This document shows, piece by piece, positions 15,785-21,988 of a stretch of 22,117 nucleotides of DNA. Positions within the stretch are counted from its first letter, which is position 1, and the number at the start of each line of letters is the position of its first letter. Location of the stretch: NCBI GenBank assembly GCA_022560715.1, contig JADFSQ010000001.1:1-22117 (forward strand). The letters run 5' to 3'. The notes beneath the pieces are model-generated. The model made no database searches. It saw nothing but the letters and a program-made list of their open reading frames with translations, and was not told the origin of the DNA. Both the position numbers and the translations under genes were made by a program. Origin of the DNA: Bacteroidota bacterium. GTDB taxonomy: Bacteria; Bacteroidota; Bacteroidia; Flavobacteriales; Flavobacteriaceae.

Positions 15785-16360
15785 ATGAATACAATCACAA
15801 AGTTGGCATTAACGCCAAAAACAATTGAAACCGCCGATGCAATATCTAGGGTAACGCTAGAAGCAGCACAAAAAGGAATGGGAATGATTCCAAATATGTA
15901 TGGAGGAATGGCAAACAATCCAGCTCTTTTAGACTCCTATAGTCATGCCTATAAAAGTTTTAGAGAAAACGCTGGATTTACATCTCAAGAACAGGAAATT
16001 ATATTTCTATCTGTAGCTTTTGAAAATGAATGCGATTACTGTATGGCAGCGCATAGTTTTGTTGCAGATAAGATGAGTAAAGTTCCAACCGAAGTTACGG
16101 ATGCTATTAGAAACAATACTGAAATTGAAGATGTAAAGTACAAAGCCTTAAGCCAATTTAGTAGAATTATGACAGCAAAGAGAGGGAATCCAACTCAAGA
16201 AGAGATTGACGACTTTTTAGATGCTGGATATAATGAAAACCATATTCTAGGGGTTATAACAGGAATAGGTATAAAAACTATGAGCAACTATTTTAATCAT
16301 GTGTTTAACACCCCTGTCGATGATGCGTTCAAAGGTAGAACCTGGTCAAAACCTGAATAA
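15785..16360 (+). CDS. Carboxymuconolactone decarboxylase family protein (AhpD-like)
   Basis: A 191-residue, all-helical protein of the CMD/AhpD superfamily. The redox centre E-C-D-Y-C-M-A-A-H carries Cys83, Cys86 and His90, the C-x-x-C-x-x-x-H arrangement of AhpD peroxidase/reductase proteins. This makes thiol peroxidase-type chemistry more likely than decarboxylation. The conserved C-terminal helix H-I-L-G-V-I-T-G-I-G-I-K-T-M-S-N-Y-F-N-H is present. The gene forms its own unit between operator copy B and a terminator. Its reductant could be the thioredoxin of the neighbouring unit, which has the same operator. The natural oxidant is unknown. Confidence 0.92.
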   Translation: MNTITKLALTPKTIETADAISRVTLEAAQKGMGMIPNMYGGMANNPALLDSYSHAYKSFRENAGFTSQEQEIIFLSVAFENECDYCMAAHSFVADKMSKVPTEVTDAIRNNTEIEDVKYKALSQFSRIMTAKRGNPTQEEIDDFLDAGYNENHILGVITGIGIKTMSNYFNHVFNTPVDDAFKGRTWSKPE

Positions 16361-16408
16361 ACCAATGCCCATATATAGCCCCATATTTAAAGGGGATCAT
16401 CAAATTTC

Positions 16409-16440
16409 AAAAGTGCTGACACTCCGTTAGCACTTTTTTT
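16409..16440 (+). terminator. Terminator of the CMD-family gene
   Basis: AAAGTGCTGAC pairs with GTTAGCACTTT (one G-U pair) around loop ACTCC, then runs into T. Operator copy C starts 13 bases later. Confidence 0.85.
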
Positions 16441-16453
16441 ATTAAAAGAGGAG

Positions 16454-16527
16454 AAATTGCCAAGTCCTCGGGAATACTTACCTATCAAATACCCTCCATT
16501 TCACTGCATCTTTGTAGTATCAAATTA
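16454..16527 (+). promoter_or_regulatory. Shared operator/promoter, copy C (small peptide-thioredoxin unit)
   Basis: It begins AAATTGCCAAG. The -7-like box CATCTTTG at positions 54-61 and GTATCAAA are identical or nearly so to copy A. No -33 TTTG box stands at the usual place in any of the three, which suits activator-dependent promoters. Confidence 0.75.
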
Positions 16528-16548
16528 ATCAATTAAAACAAAACAATT

Positions 16549-16680
16549 ATGACAACTACACAAGTAAAAAAAGAAACACATTCAACTATTGAAGTGTTCC
16601 ACAGATCTAAACGCTTAATATGGAATAGTAAAAGACGCAATTCATTTATTAGACCTAACAAATTTATTTATCAATACTAA
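16549..16680 (+). CDS. Small basic protein of unknown function, upstream of thioredoxin
   Basis: An ORF of 43 codons starting MTTTQVKKETHSTIEVFHRS and ending N-K-F-I-Y-Q-Y. I do not recognise it. It is strongly basic (many Lys and Arg, few acidic residues) and has no membrane segment or cysteine. Its ATG lies 21 bases after operator copy C, at the same distance as the starts of the proven-looking genes behind copies A and B, and the thioredoxin gene follows after 11 bases. So the first translated gene of this transcript is this ORF. It could be a real small protein working with thioredoxin, or a leader ORF influencing thioredoxin translation. Confidence 0.5.
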   Translation: MTTTQVKKETHSTIEVFHRSKRLIWNSKRRNSFIRPNKFIYQY

Positions 16681-16691
16681 AATTAAAACCT

Positions 16692-17009
16692 ATGAAAACA
16701 ATAGAAAACATTACCGACTACGATAACGTAATGGGTCAAGAGAACCCGGTATTACTAGATTTTTACGCTGATTGGTGTGGCCCTTGCCAATCATTATTAC
16801 CAACGGTAGAAAAATTATCTCAAGAATATAAAGGAAAGGTCGAAATTCAAAAAGTAAATGTTGATCAAAATCGTGAACTTGCAGCTAAATTCGGTATCAG
16901 AAGTATTCCTGCTTTATTTTTTATGAAAGATGCAGAAATAGTAGATCGGGTTAATGGTGTGTTACCAGAATCTGTTTTAAGAGAAAAACTGGATGCTCTA
17001 CTAAAATAA
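16692..17009 (+). CDS. Thioredoxin
   Basis: A 105-residue single-domain thioredoxin, a cytoplasmic dithiol reductant. The active site is W28-C-G-P-C32, with cis-Pro73 in R-S-I-P-A and the central D-F-Y-A-D-W strand. There is no signal peptide. It lies in the same transcript as the small basic ORF behind operator copy C. The same operator drives the AhpD-like protein, which has a C-x-x-C centre and could be a substrate. It is probably an inducible accessory thioredoxin rather than the housekeeping one; that is inferred from its operator only. No clear terminator follows. Confidence 0.95.
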   Translation: MKTIENITDYDNVMGQENPVLLDFYADWCGPCQSLLPTVEKLSQEYKGKVEIQKVNVDQNRELAAKFGIRSIPALFFMKDAEIVDRVNGVLPESVLREKLDALLK

Positions 17010-17431
17010 CAGAAATTTATATTCATATGGCAAAAAGTAGTTTTGATTCCATTAAAAATCCATTAGATTTGCGAGTGACTATATAAATAGGAATACATAC
17101 ACCAGTGTACGTACTCCTACGTTGCACGAAAAATAAAAAACACTCATTTGAAGATGATTTATAGAACTGCAAGACATACTAATAACTTAAGGCCAATAGT
17201 TGAATTTTTTACGAATATTTACTTCCATTATTATGGCTTAACGTACAGATAAATTTAATGGAAAAAGTTAACTCATGACAATATCGTGACAACTTAATCA
17301 GTTATGATGTTTTATAAGCATTAGGTGTAATAACAGTTAATTCATACTTTAGTCATTTGGATTAGTTAGTTTAACATATTATAATTTATCGATTATCATT
17401 TTACACTCACAATCATTAAGTCCAGTTTTTT
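17010..17431. other. Decayed region with gene fragments
   Basis: No intact gene is seen. A 19-codon ORF beginning MAKSSFDSIKNPLD at 17027 starts right after thioredoxin and may be the stump of a lost gene. A VOC-protein N-terminus lies at 17154. At 17300-17365 a frame with an internal stop reads S-Y-D-V-L-stop-A-L-G-V-I-T-V-N-S-Y-F-S-H, faintly like the C-terminal helix of the AhpD-like protein. The rest is AT-rich without recognisable content. Confidence 0.4.
17154..17252 (+). pseudogene. N-terminal fragment of a VOC/glyoxalase-family protein
   Basis: The 32-codon frame starts MIYRTARHTNNLRPIVEFFT. This matches, from memory, the first strand and helix of VOC (glyoxalase/dioxygenase superfamily) proteins, whose typical start is R-x-A-R-H-T-n-n-L-x-x-I-x-x-F-Y-T followed by a G-L-x-x-L-G strand. 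After residue 22 the likeness ends and a stop follows, so only about the first sixth of the gene remains. No matching C-terminal part is found downstream. Confidence 0.45.
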
Positions 17432-17686
17432 TTAAATAGACAGACATTTTTTAATATCCTTTTTATTTTCATCATTTATCTCATTATATGGAAAGGATGT
17501 TTCAATTAATTTAGTTCTTATATCTTCCTTCAAATTGATTAAGTCTTCTTTAGATTGTTTGTAAAAATCAACCACACCTTTTTTAATAATAGGAGCCAGT
17601 TGAATGCGTGAAAGTAAAGTCGGATTTTCTTTGGTTCTTTCAATCAAATTAAGGTTAATATTCATCTCAAGTTCCGAAGATTTCAT
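17432..17686 (-). CDS. Hypothetical protein, 84 residues
   Basis: I do not recognise this protein. It is hydrophilic and mostly helical, with Lys, Glu and Asp clusters (for example V-V-D-F-Y-K-Q-S-K-E-D-L-I-N-L-K-E-D-I-R-T-K-L-I-E-T); there is no signal peptide or membrane segment. Support for it being real is an exact -7 box on the minus strand (TATGTTTG, 17701-17694) only seven bases upstream of the ATG, and coding-like amino acid composition. It stands alone in an otherwise gene-poor stretch. It may be a small accessory protein or the stump of a longer gene. Confidence 0.45.
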   Translation of the reverse strand: MKSSELEMNINLNLIERTKENPTLLSRIQLAPIIKKGVVDFYKQSKEDLINLKEDIRTKLIETSFPYNEINDENKKDIKKCLSI

Positions 17687-17693
17687 TAACTCA

Positions 17694-17701
17694 CAAACAT
17701 A
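17694..17701 (-). promoter_or_regulatory. -7 promoter box of the 84-residue ORF
   Basis: Minus-strand TATGTTTG matches TAnnTTTG exactly and lies seven bases before the start codon, so the transcript would be almost leaderless. Confidence 0.45.
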
Positions 17702-18369
17702 TTTGCGATCAAGCAGAAGTAACTATGAATTTAATTCTATATTATCTTGAATCAATTTGCATGAGCAACCCTGTTTCTGATAATCATTCCTTTAAAATTT
17801 GCGATCATTTTAATTAAGTCCTTTAAATAAAGAATCATAGTTATTATAGAAAAATATGGAGTAAATAACTAAACTCAAACTATATAAAAAATACAAAAAT
17901 CGTTGATGAATTAAAAATAAGCACTTTATAGTTTTACTCAAAATGCACAACAGGTTACAGTTGTTTAATTACAATAAAAGTAGAATAAATATCCTAAAAA
18001 ACTCTATGCTAAAGAAGAAACGAGAGATTGAATTTAAATTTATTAAGTGCGTAAATTTTTAACCTTGATTCAAACAACCAAACGCCATAGCCTATTGCAC
18101 TTATTAATTGAACTTACCTTTTTAAGATTTTTATGTTTGACGACTCTCGAATACTTACAATGTTTTATCTTAGCCTTTTAAAAATAGCATTTTAGAATTT
18201 CTATCCTAAATTATCTAACTTTTTTAGAAAAACTCCGTTATCTTTGTGTTAGGTTTTAAGATTGATTAATAACATTTCGTCGGATATTTGTGCGCTTCAT
18301 GGATTTTTTTTCATCTAAAAACACGTTAATTTTTTTGTTAACTCGCTTTTTTTTATACATTTACGCAAA
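17702..18369. other. Non-coding AT-rich stretch
   Basis: No gene, RNA gene or long repeat is recognised. The motif ATTTGCGATCA occurs at 17701-17711 and again at 17797-17807. Exact -7 boxes on the plus strand are TATGTTTG (18132-18139) and TATCTTTG (18239-18246). The second could start the small-protein transcript with a leader of about 120 bases that contains the hairpin GTTAA-TTTTTTTG-TTAAC near 18325-18342. Confidence 0.4.
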
Positions 18370-18570
18370 ATGACAATACAAAACAAAAGAAAATTTGCCT
18401 CAATCTTATTTGTTTTAATAAGTTTTGTATGCACAGCTCAGTTAGGTGGAAACCCTCCGCCTCCTATGCCACCTCCACCTCCAGGGTTGCCGGTAGATGG
18501 TGCGGTTGTTTTTGTTTTGGTGCTTGGTATTTTGTACGGCATTAAAAAAAGATTAGAGCTTATAAAGTAA
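18370..18570 (+). CDS. Small PID-CTERM-like surface-sorted protein
   Basis: A 66-residue protein made of an N-terminal signal peptide (about 1-23, T-A-Q end), a proline run (P-P-P-P-M-P-P-P-P-P, residues 29-38), a P-V-D-G motif (41-44), a hydrophobic segment (45-57) and a basic tail (K-K-R-L-E-L-I-K). The order motif, hydrophobic helix, basic end is the tripartite C-terminal sorting signal. The P-[IV]-D-G form with a G-I-K-K ending matches the PID-CTERM class I remember from Flavobacteriia. Almost nothing is left between signal peptide and sorting signal, so the mature product is a tiny Gly/Pro-rich peptide. A sorting enzyme is not encoded in the window. Its 3' end overlaps the terminator of the convergent riboflavin synthase gene. 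Confidence 0.7.
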   Translation: MTIQNKRKFASILFVLISFVCTAQLGGNPPPPMPPPPPGLPVDGAVVFVLVLGILYGIKKRLELIK

Positions 18571-18587
18571 GCCAATCCTAATCTTTT
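18547..18587 (-). terminator. Riboflavin synthase terminator embedded in the small gene's 3' end
   Basis: AAAAGATTAG (18547-18556) pairs perfectly with CTAATCTTTT (18578-18587), with inner stem GCTTA/TAAGC. On the minus strand seven T follow (18550-18544), giving a strong terminator; on the plus strand only four T follow. Confidence 0.7.
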
Positions 18588-19168
18588 AGTTCATTTAATT
18601 TTGCAACATACTTTCCTATAACATCAAATTCTATGTTTACAATCGAATCAGGTTTAATTGAATTAAAATTTGTGTTTTCGTAAGTATAAGGTATTATCGC
18701 TACGCTAAAAGTGTCTTTTTCAGAATTAACAACAGTTAAGCTAACACCATTAATAGTTACAGAACCTTTTTCAATAGTAATATTTCCTAAACTAGAGTTG
18801 TACTTAAATGTGTACATCCAGCTTCCATTGTTTTCTTGGATATTTATGCACGAAGCGGTTTGGTCAATATGACCTTGCACAAGATGTCCATCAAGTCTAT
18901 CGCCAAGTTTCAATGCTCTTTCAAGATTAATGACATCATTATTCATCAAACTTCCAAGATTAGTTTTGTTTAATGTTTCTTTAATAGCTGTAACTGTATA
19001 TTCATCATTTTTAATGTCGATAATTGTTAAACAGGCACCATTATGTGACACACTCTGATCTATTTTTAATTCAGAAGTAATTTTACTTTTAATAGTGATG
19101 TGCAGGTTGTCCAACTCGCGTTTTAAATGAGTAACAACACCTAAATCTTCTATTATTCCAGTAAACAT
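18578..19168 (-). CDS. ribE: Riboflavin synthase (alpha subunit)
   Basis: The 196-residue enzyme dismutates two 6,7-dimethyl-8-ribityllumazine molecules to riboflavin. It is built from two similar lumazine-binding barrels: the first begins M-F-T-G-I-I-E-D-L-G and contains N-G-A-C-L-T; the second (from about residue 95) contains G-H-I-D-Q-T-A and T-I-N-G-V-S-L-T-V. Length is normal. It is convergent with the small sorted protein (7-bp gap) and divergent from pdxA, and no other riboflavin gene is adjacent. Its -7 box TAATTTTG (minus strand, 19211-19204) lies about 35 bases upstream. No FMN riboswitch is visible in the short leader. Confidence 0.95.
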   Translation of the reverse strand: MFTGIIEDLGVVTHLKRELDNLHITIKSKITSELKIDQSVSHNGACLTIIDIKNDEYTVTAIKETLNKTNLGSLMNNDVINLERALKLGDRLDGHLVQGHIDQTASCINIQENNGSWMYTFKYNSSLGNITIEKGSVTINGVSLTVVNSEKDTFSVAIIPYTYENTNFNSIKPDSIVNIEFDVIGKYVAKLNELKD

Positions 19169-19189
19169 AATATTGTCTGTTTATTTAAT

Positions 19190-19197
19190 TAAATTTG
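19190..19197 (+). promoter_or_regulatory. -7 promoter box of pdxA
   Basis: TAAATTTG matches TAnnTTTG exactly and ends 37 bases before the pdxA ATG, seven bases from the opposed ribE box. Confidence 0.55.
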
Positions 19198-19203
19198 TAA
19201 CAT

Positions 19204-19211
19204 CAAAATTA
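19204..19211 (-). promoter_or_regulatory. -7 promoter box of ribE
   Basis: Minus-strand TAATTTTG is an exact TAnnTTTG match, 35 bases upstream of the ribE start codon. Confidence 0.55.
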
Positions 19212-19234
19212 CGAACAAAACCTATCATTTTTTA

Positions 19235-20281
19235 ATGAGACATGAAGAAAAAATAAAAGTTGGCATTTCTATAGGTGATCTTAATGGCATTGGAGGAGAA
19301 ATTATAATTAAACTTTTTGAGGATAATAGAATTTTAGATTTTTTCACACCAATTATTTTCGCATCAGTAAAGACTATTTATTTTTTAAAAAAACATTTTG
19401 AAAGCACTTTAAGTTTTATAGGAATTCACAATATTACTCAAGTTCAGCACGGGAAAGTAAATATTATTAATGTTTGGAATGAAGAGGTAAAAATTGAATT
19501 TGGAGAAGAAAACCCTAAAATTGGCGAATATGCCATTAAATCTTTGATAGCTGCAACAGAAGCATTAAAGACTGGAAAAGTAGATATTTTAGTAACAGCT
19601 CCTATAAATAAGCATAATATTCAATCGGAAAAATTTAATTTTCCAGGGCATACAGATTATTTAGCTAAAGAATTAGAAGGCAACAGTTTAATGTTTATGG
19701 TAACAGATACTTTAAAAGTTGGCCTTCTTACAGACCATGTTCCTGTTAAAGATATTTCCTCTAATATAACAGAAGAACTAATCGAATCTAAAATTGATAC
19801 CGTTTATAATTCTCTAATAAAGGATTTTGGAATACGAAAACCAAAAATTGCAGTTTTAGGAATTAATCCGCATACAGGAGATAATGGTGTAATAGGAAAT
19901 GAAGACGACACTATTTTACGACCAACGCTTAAAAAAATTAGGGAAAACGGTAAATTGGTTTTTGGGCCATATGCTGCCGATAGTTTTTTTGGATCAAAGA
20001 ATTATAAAAATTTTGACGCTATTATTGCCGCTTACCACGACCAAGGCTTAATTCCGTTTAAGACATTGTCCTTTGGGAATGGTGTTAATTTTACGGCGGG
20101 ATTAAATAAAGTGAGAACATCTCCCGATCATGGCACAGCCTATGAAATTGCGGGAAAAGGGATAGCTGATATTAGCTCATTTAGAGAAGCAATATTTACA
20201 GGTGTTAGTATTTTTAAAATGAGGAAGATACATGAAGAATTGAATGTAGATGTTTTAAAAAAGCAAAGAAAAAAGATATAG
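19235..20281 (+). CDS. pdxA: 4-hydroxythreonine-4-phosphate dehydrogenase
   Basis: The 348-residue enzyme oxidises 4-phosphohydroxy-L-threonine in the DXP-dependent pyridoxal phosphate pathway. Metal ligands align with those of E. coli PdxA: His168 (T-D-H-V-P), His213 (N-P-H-T-G-D-N-G) and His268 (A-Y-H-D-Q-G). Further marks are G-D-x-N-G-I-G near the N-terminus, T-A-P-I-N-K, F-P-G-H-T-D and R-T-S-P-D-H-G-T-A near the end. The gene uses TAG as stop. It is divergent from ribE, so two cofactor-synthesis genes share a 66-bp control region. Confidence 0.96.
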   Translation: MRHEEKIKVGISIGDLNGIGGEIIIKLFEDNRILDFFTPIIFASVKTIYFLKKHFESTLSFIGIHNITQVQHGKVNIINVWNEEVKIEFGEENPKIGEYAIKSLIAATEALKTGKVDILVTAPINKHNIQSEKFNFPGHTDYLAKELEGNSLMFMVTDTLKVGLLTDHVPVKDISSNITEELIESKIDTVYNSLIKDFGIRKPKIAVLGINPHTGDNGVIGNEDDTILRPTLKKIRENGKLVFGPYAADSFFGSKNYKNFDAIIAAYHDQGLIPFKTLSFGNGVNFTAGLNKVRTSPDHGTAYEIAGKGIADISSFREAIFTGVSIFKMRKIHEELNVDVLKKQRKKI

Positions 20282-20323
20282 ACATTTTTTGTTTATATCC
20301 ATTATAAGGTAAATAAAATTTTA

Positions 20324-20331
20324 TATATTTG
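20324..20331 (+). promoter_or_regulatory. -7 promoter box of the yceD-rpmF operon
   Basis: TATATTTG matches TAnnTTTG exactly, 19-22 bases before the candidate starts. Confidence 0.6.
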
Positions 20332-20350
20332 CACGCTCGAAATAATTGTG

Positions 20351-20893
20351 ATGATGAAGCCTTTGAAAGAGTATATAATACAATTTGTAGGATTAAAATT
20401 AGGAGAGCATTGTTTTGAGTATAAGATAGATAAAAAGTTCTTTGAGTATTTTGAATTTAACGAGTTTAATGGTGTGAATGTAAATATTAGTGTTGTTTTA
20501 AATAAAAAACCAACACTTTTAGAATTGCATTTTAAGGCAATAGGTACAGTTAATGTTTTTTGTGACTTAACCAATGAGCCTTATAATCAAGAAATTGAGA
20601 ATAGCTTTGATTTGGTTGTTAATTTTGGAGATGATTATAATGATGAGAATGAAGAAATTTTAATTGTTCCTCATTCTGAATACGAAATTAATATTGCACA
20701 GTATATTTACGAATTAATTGCGCTTTCATTGCCGTCTAGAAGAATACATCCAGGAATTGAAGATGGAACATTAAAATCAGAAATACTTGATAAATTAGAA
20801 GAGTTAAGTCCAAATAGCTTAAAAAATAAAAAAACATCACAGGATATAGATCCTCGTTGGAATACATTAAAGAAATTATTAACGGATAAATAA
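20351..20893 (+). CDS. YceD/DUF177 family protein
   Basis: A 180-residue DUF177 (YceD) protein, the family almost always found directly upstream of rpmF and thought to act in 23S rRNA or large-subunit metabolism. Family marks are the central C-D-L-T-N-E-P-Y strand (about residue 75-82), the acidic D-D-Y-N-D-E-N-E-E region, the [16 protein letters not shown] helix and the closing [10 protein letters not shown]. Two tandem ATG codons (20351 and 20354) and a GTG at 20348 are possible starts; I use the first ATG. rpmF follows after 7 bases, so the two form an operon. Confidence 0.9.
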   Translation: MMKPLKEYIIQFVGLKLGEHCFEYKIDKKFFEYFEFNEFNGVNVNISVVLNKKPTLLELHFKAIGTVNVFCDLTNEPYNQEIENSFDLVVNFGDDYNDENEEILIVPHSEYEINIAQYIYELIALSLPSRRIHPGIEDGTLKSEILDKLEELSPNSLKNKKTSQDIDPRWNTLKKLLTDK

Positions 20894-20900
20894 TATTAAT

Positions 20901-21104
20901 ATGGCACATCCTAAAAGAAAAATCTCTAAAACAAGAAGAGACAAAAGAAGAACTCACTATAAGGCAACAGTACCTCAAATTGCTACGTGTCCAACAACTG
21001 GGGAAGCGCACCTATACCACAGAGCTCACTGGCACGAAGGAAAACTTTATTACAGAGGTCAGGTTTTAATCGATAATACTGAAAAAGAAGAAAATTTAGC
21101 ATAA
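20901..21104 (+). CDS. rpmF: 50S ribosomal protein L32
   Basis: The 67-residue protein starts [21 protein letters not shown], the hallmark of L32. It has a single cysteine and no paired C-x-x-C motifs, so it is the zinc-free form typical of Bacteroidota. It is second in the yceD-rpmF operon; fabH lies 178 bp downstream with its own control region. Confidence 0.97.
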   Translation: MAHPKRKISKTRRDKRRTHYKATVPQIATCPTTGEAHLYHRAHWHEGKLYYRGQVLIDNTEKEENLA

Positions 21105-21106
21105 GT

Positions 21107-21122
21107 ATTATGCATGCATAAT
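21107..21122. repeat. 16-bp perfect palindrome after rpmF
   Basis: ATTATGCATGCATAAT is self-complementary and starts two bases after the rpmF stop. It has no loop or T tract of its own; the nearby CGTTCAC-GTGAGC and T run at 21129-21152 may be the actual terminator. Confidence 0.4.
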
Positions 21123-21193
21123 TTAAAACGTTCACAAGTGAGCATTTTTTTTATGAAAATTTTTTTAAAAGTCGAAAACTACCTATTTTGCCC

Positions 21194-21268
21194 AATATTT
21201 GAACAAAACATAGCATTTTAGTTGATTTTTTGACGTTTTTTGTCAATTTTGACCAATTTTTGTTCAAA
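21194..21268 (+). promoter_or_regulatory. fabH control region with nested inverted repeats
   Basis: TTTGAACAAAA (21198-21208) and its exact reverse complement (21258-21268) enclose half-sites TTGAC (21230-21234), GTCAA (21242-21246) and TTGAC (21249-21253). A -7-like box AATATTTG lies at 21194-21201, so the inner repeats would be in the 5' leader of fabH. The arrangement may be a repressor operator or an RNA fold. Confidence 0.45.
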
Positions 21269-21282
21269 CCAAAAAAAGATAT

Positions 21283-21987
21283 ATGAGTAAAATCTCAGCG
21301 GCAATTACAGCTGTAGGCAAATATGTGCCAGAATATGTATTAACCAACCAAATTTTGGAAACGATGGTTGATACTAACGATGAATGGATTACTTCCAGAA
21401 CAGGAATCAAAGAACGCCGAATTCTTAAAGAAAAAAATAAAGGCACTTCCTTTTTAGCAATTCAAGCCGTCAAAGACTTATTAAGCAAAACAAATTTAGA
21501 CCCAAAAGAAATAGAACTTGTAATTGTAGCTACTGCCACTCCCGATATGCAAATAGCAGCAACAGCAGTATATGTAGCGACACAAATAGGAGCTGTAAAT
21601 GCTTTTGGTTACGATTTAGATGCAGCCTGTTCGAGTTTTTTATACGCCTTATCTACCGCATCAAGCTATATAGAATCCGGAAAATATAAAAAAGTACTTT
21701 TAATAGGAGCAGATGTAAACTCCACAATGATAGATTATACCGATAGGGCAACATGTATCATATTTGGAGATGGTGCTGGAGCAGTTTTATTAGAAGCAAA
21801 TAATGAAGGTCTGGGCATCCAAGATGAATATTTGAGAAGCAATGGAGAGGGACGAGAATATTTACAAATACCTGCAGGAGGATCCATAGAGCCAGCCACC
21901 GAACAAACCATAAAAGACAAAAAGCATTTTTTTTATCAAGACGGAAAGAAAGTCTTTAAAAATGCCGTTTTTAATATGGCAGATGTT
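21283..21987 (+). pseudogene. fabH: 3-oxoacyl-ACP synthase III (KAS III), truncated after residue 235
   Basis: FabH condenses acetyl-CoA with malonyl-ACP to start fatty acid synthesis. The N-terminal two thirds are well kept: T-N-D-E-W-I-T-S-R-T-G-I-K-E-R-R, the nucleophile Cys116 in D-A-A-C-S-S-F, and F-G-D-G-A-G-A. The likeness ends at V-F-K-N-A-V-F-N-M-A-D-V (residue 235). The frame then runs 10 codons further to a stop at 22018-22020, without the catalytic His and Asn regions (normal length about 330). In another frame the DNA after the break encodes a cyclopropane-fatty-acid-synthase-like protein. The product cannot be an active KAS III. FabH activity is usually essential, so either another copy exists or the join is an assembly error. 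Confidence 0.75.
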
Positions 21988-21988
21988 T

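Noticed and set aside
19169..19234. FMN riboswitch or PLP-responsive element between ribE and pdxA
   Set aside because: The 66-bp gap is filled by two opposed -7 boxes and is too short for an FMN aptamer; no conserved aptamer motif is visible.
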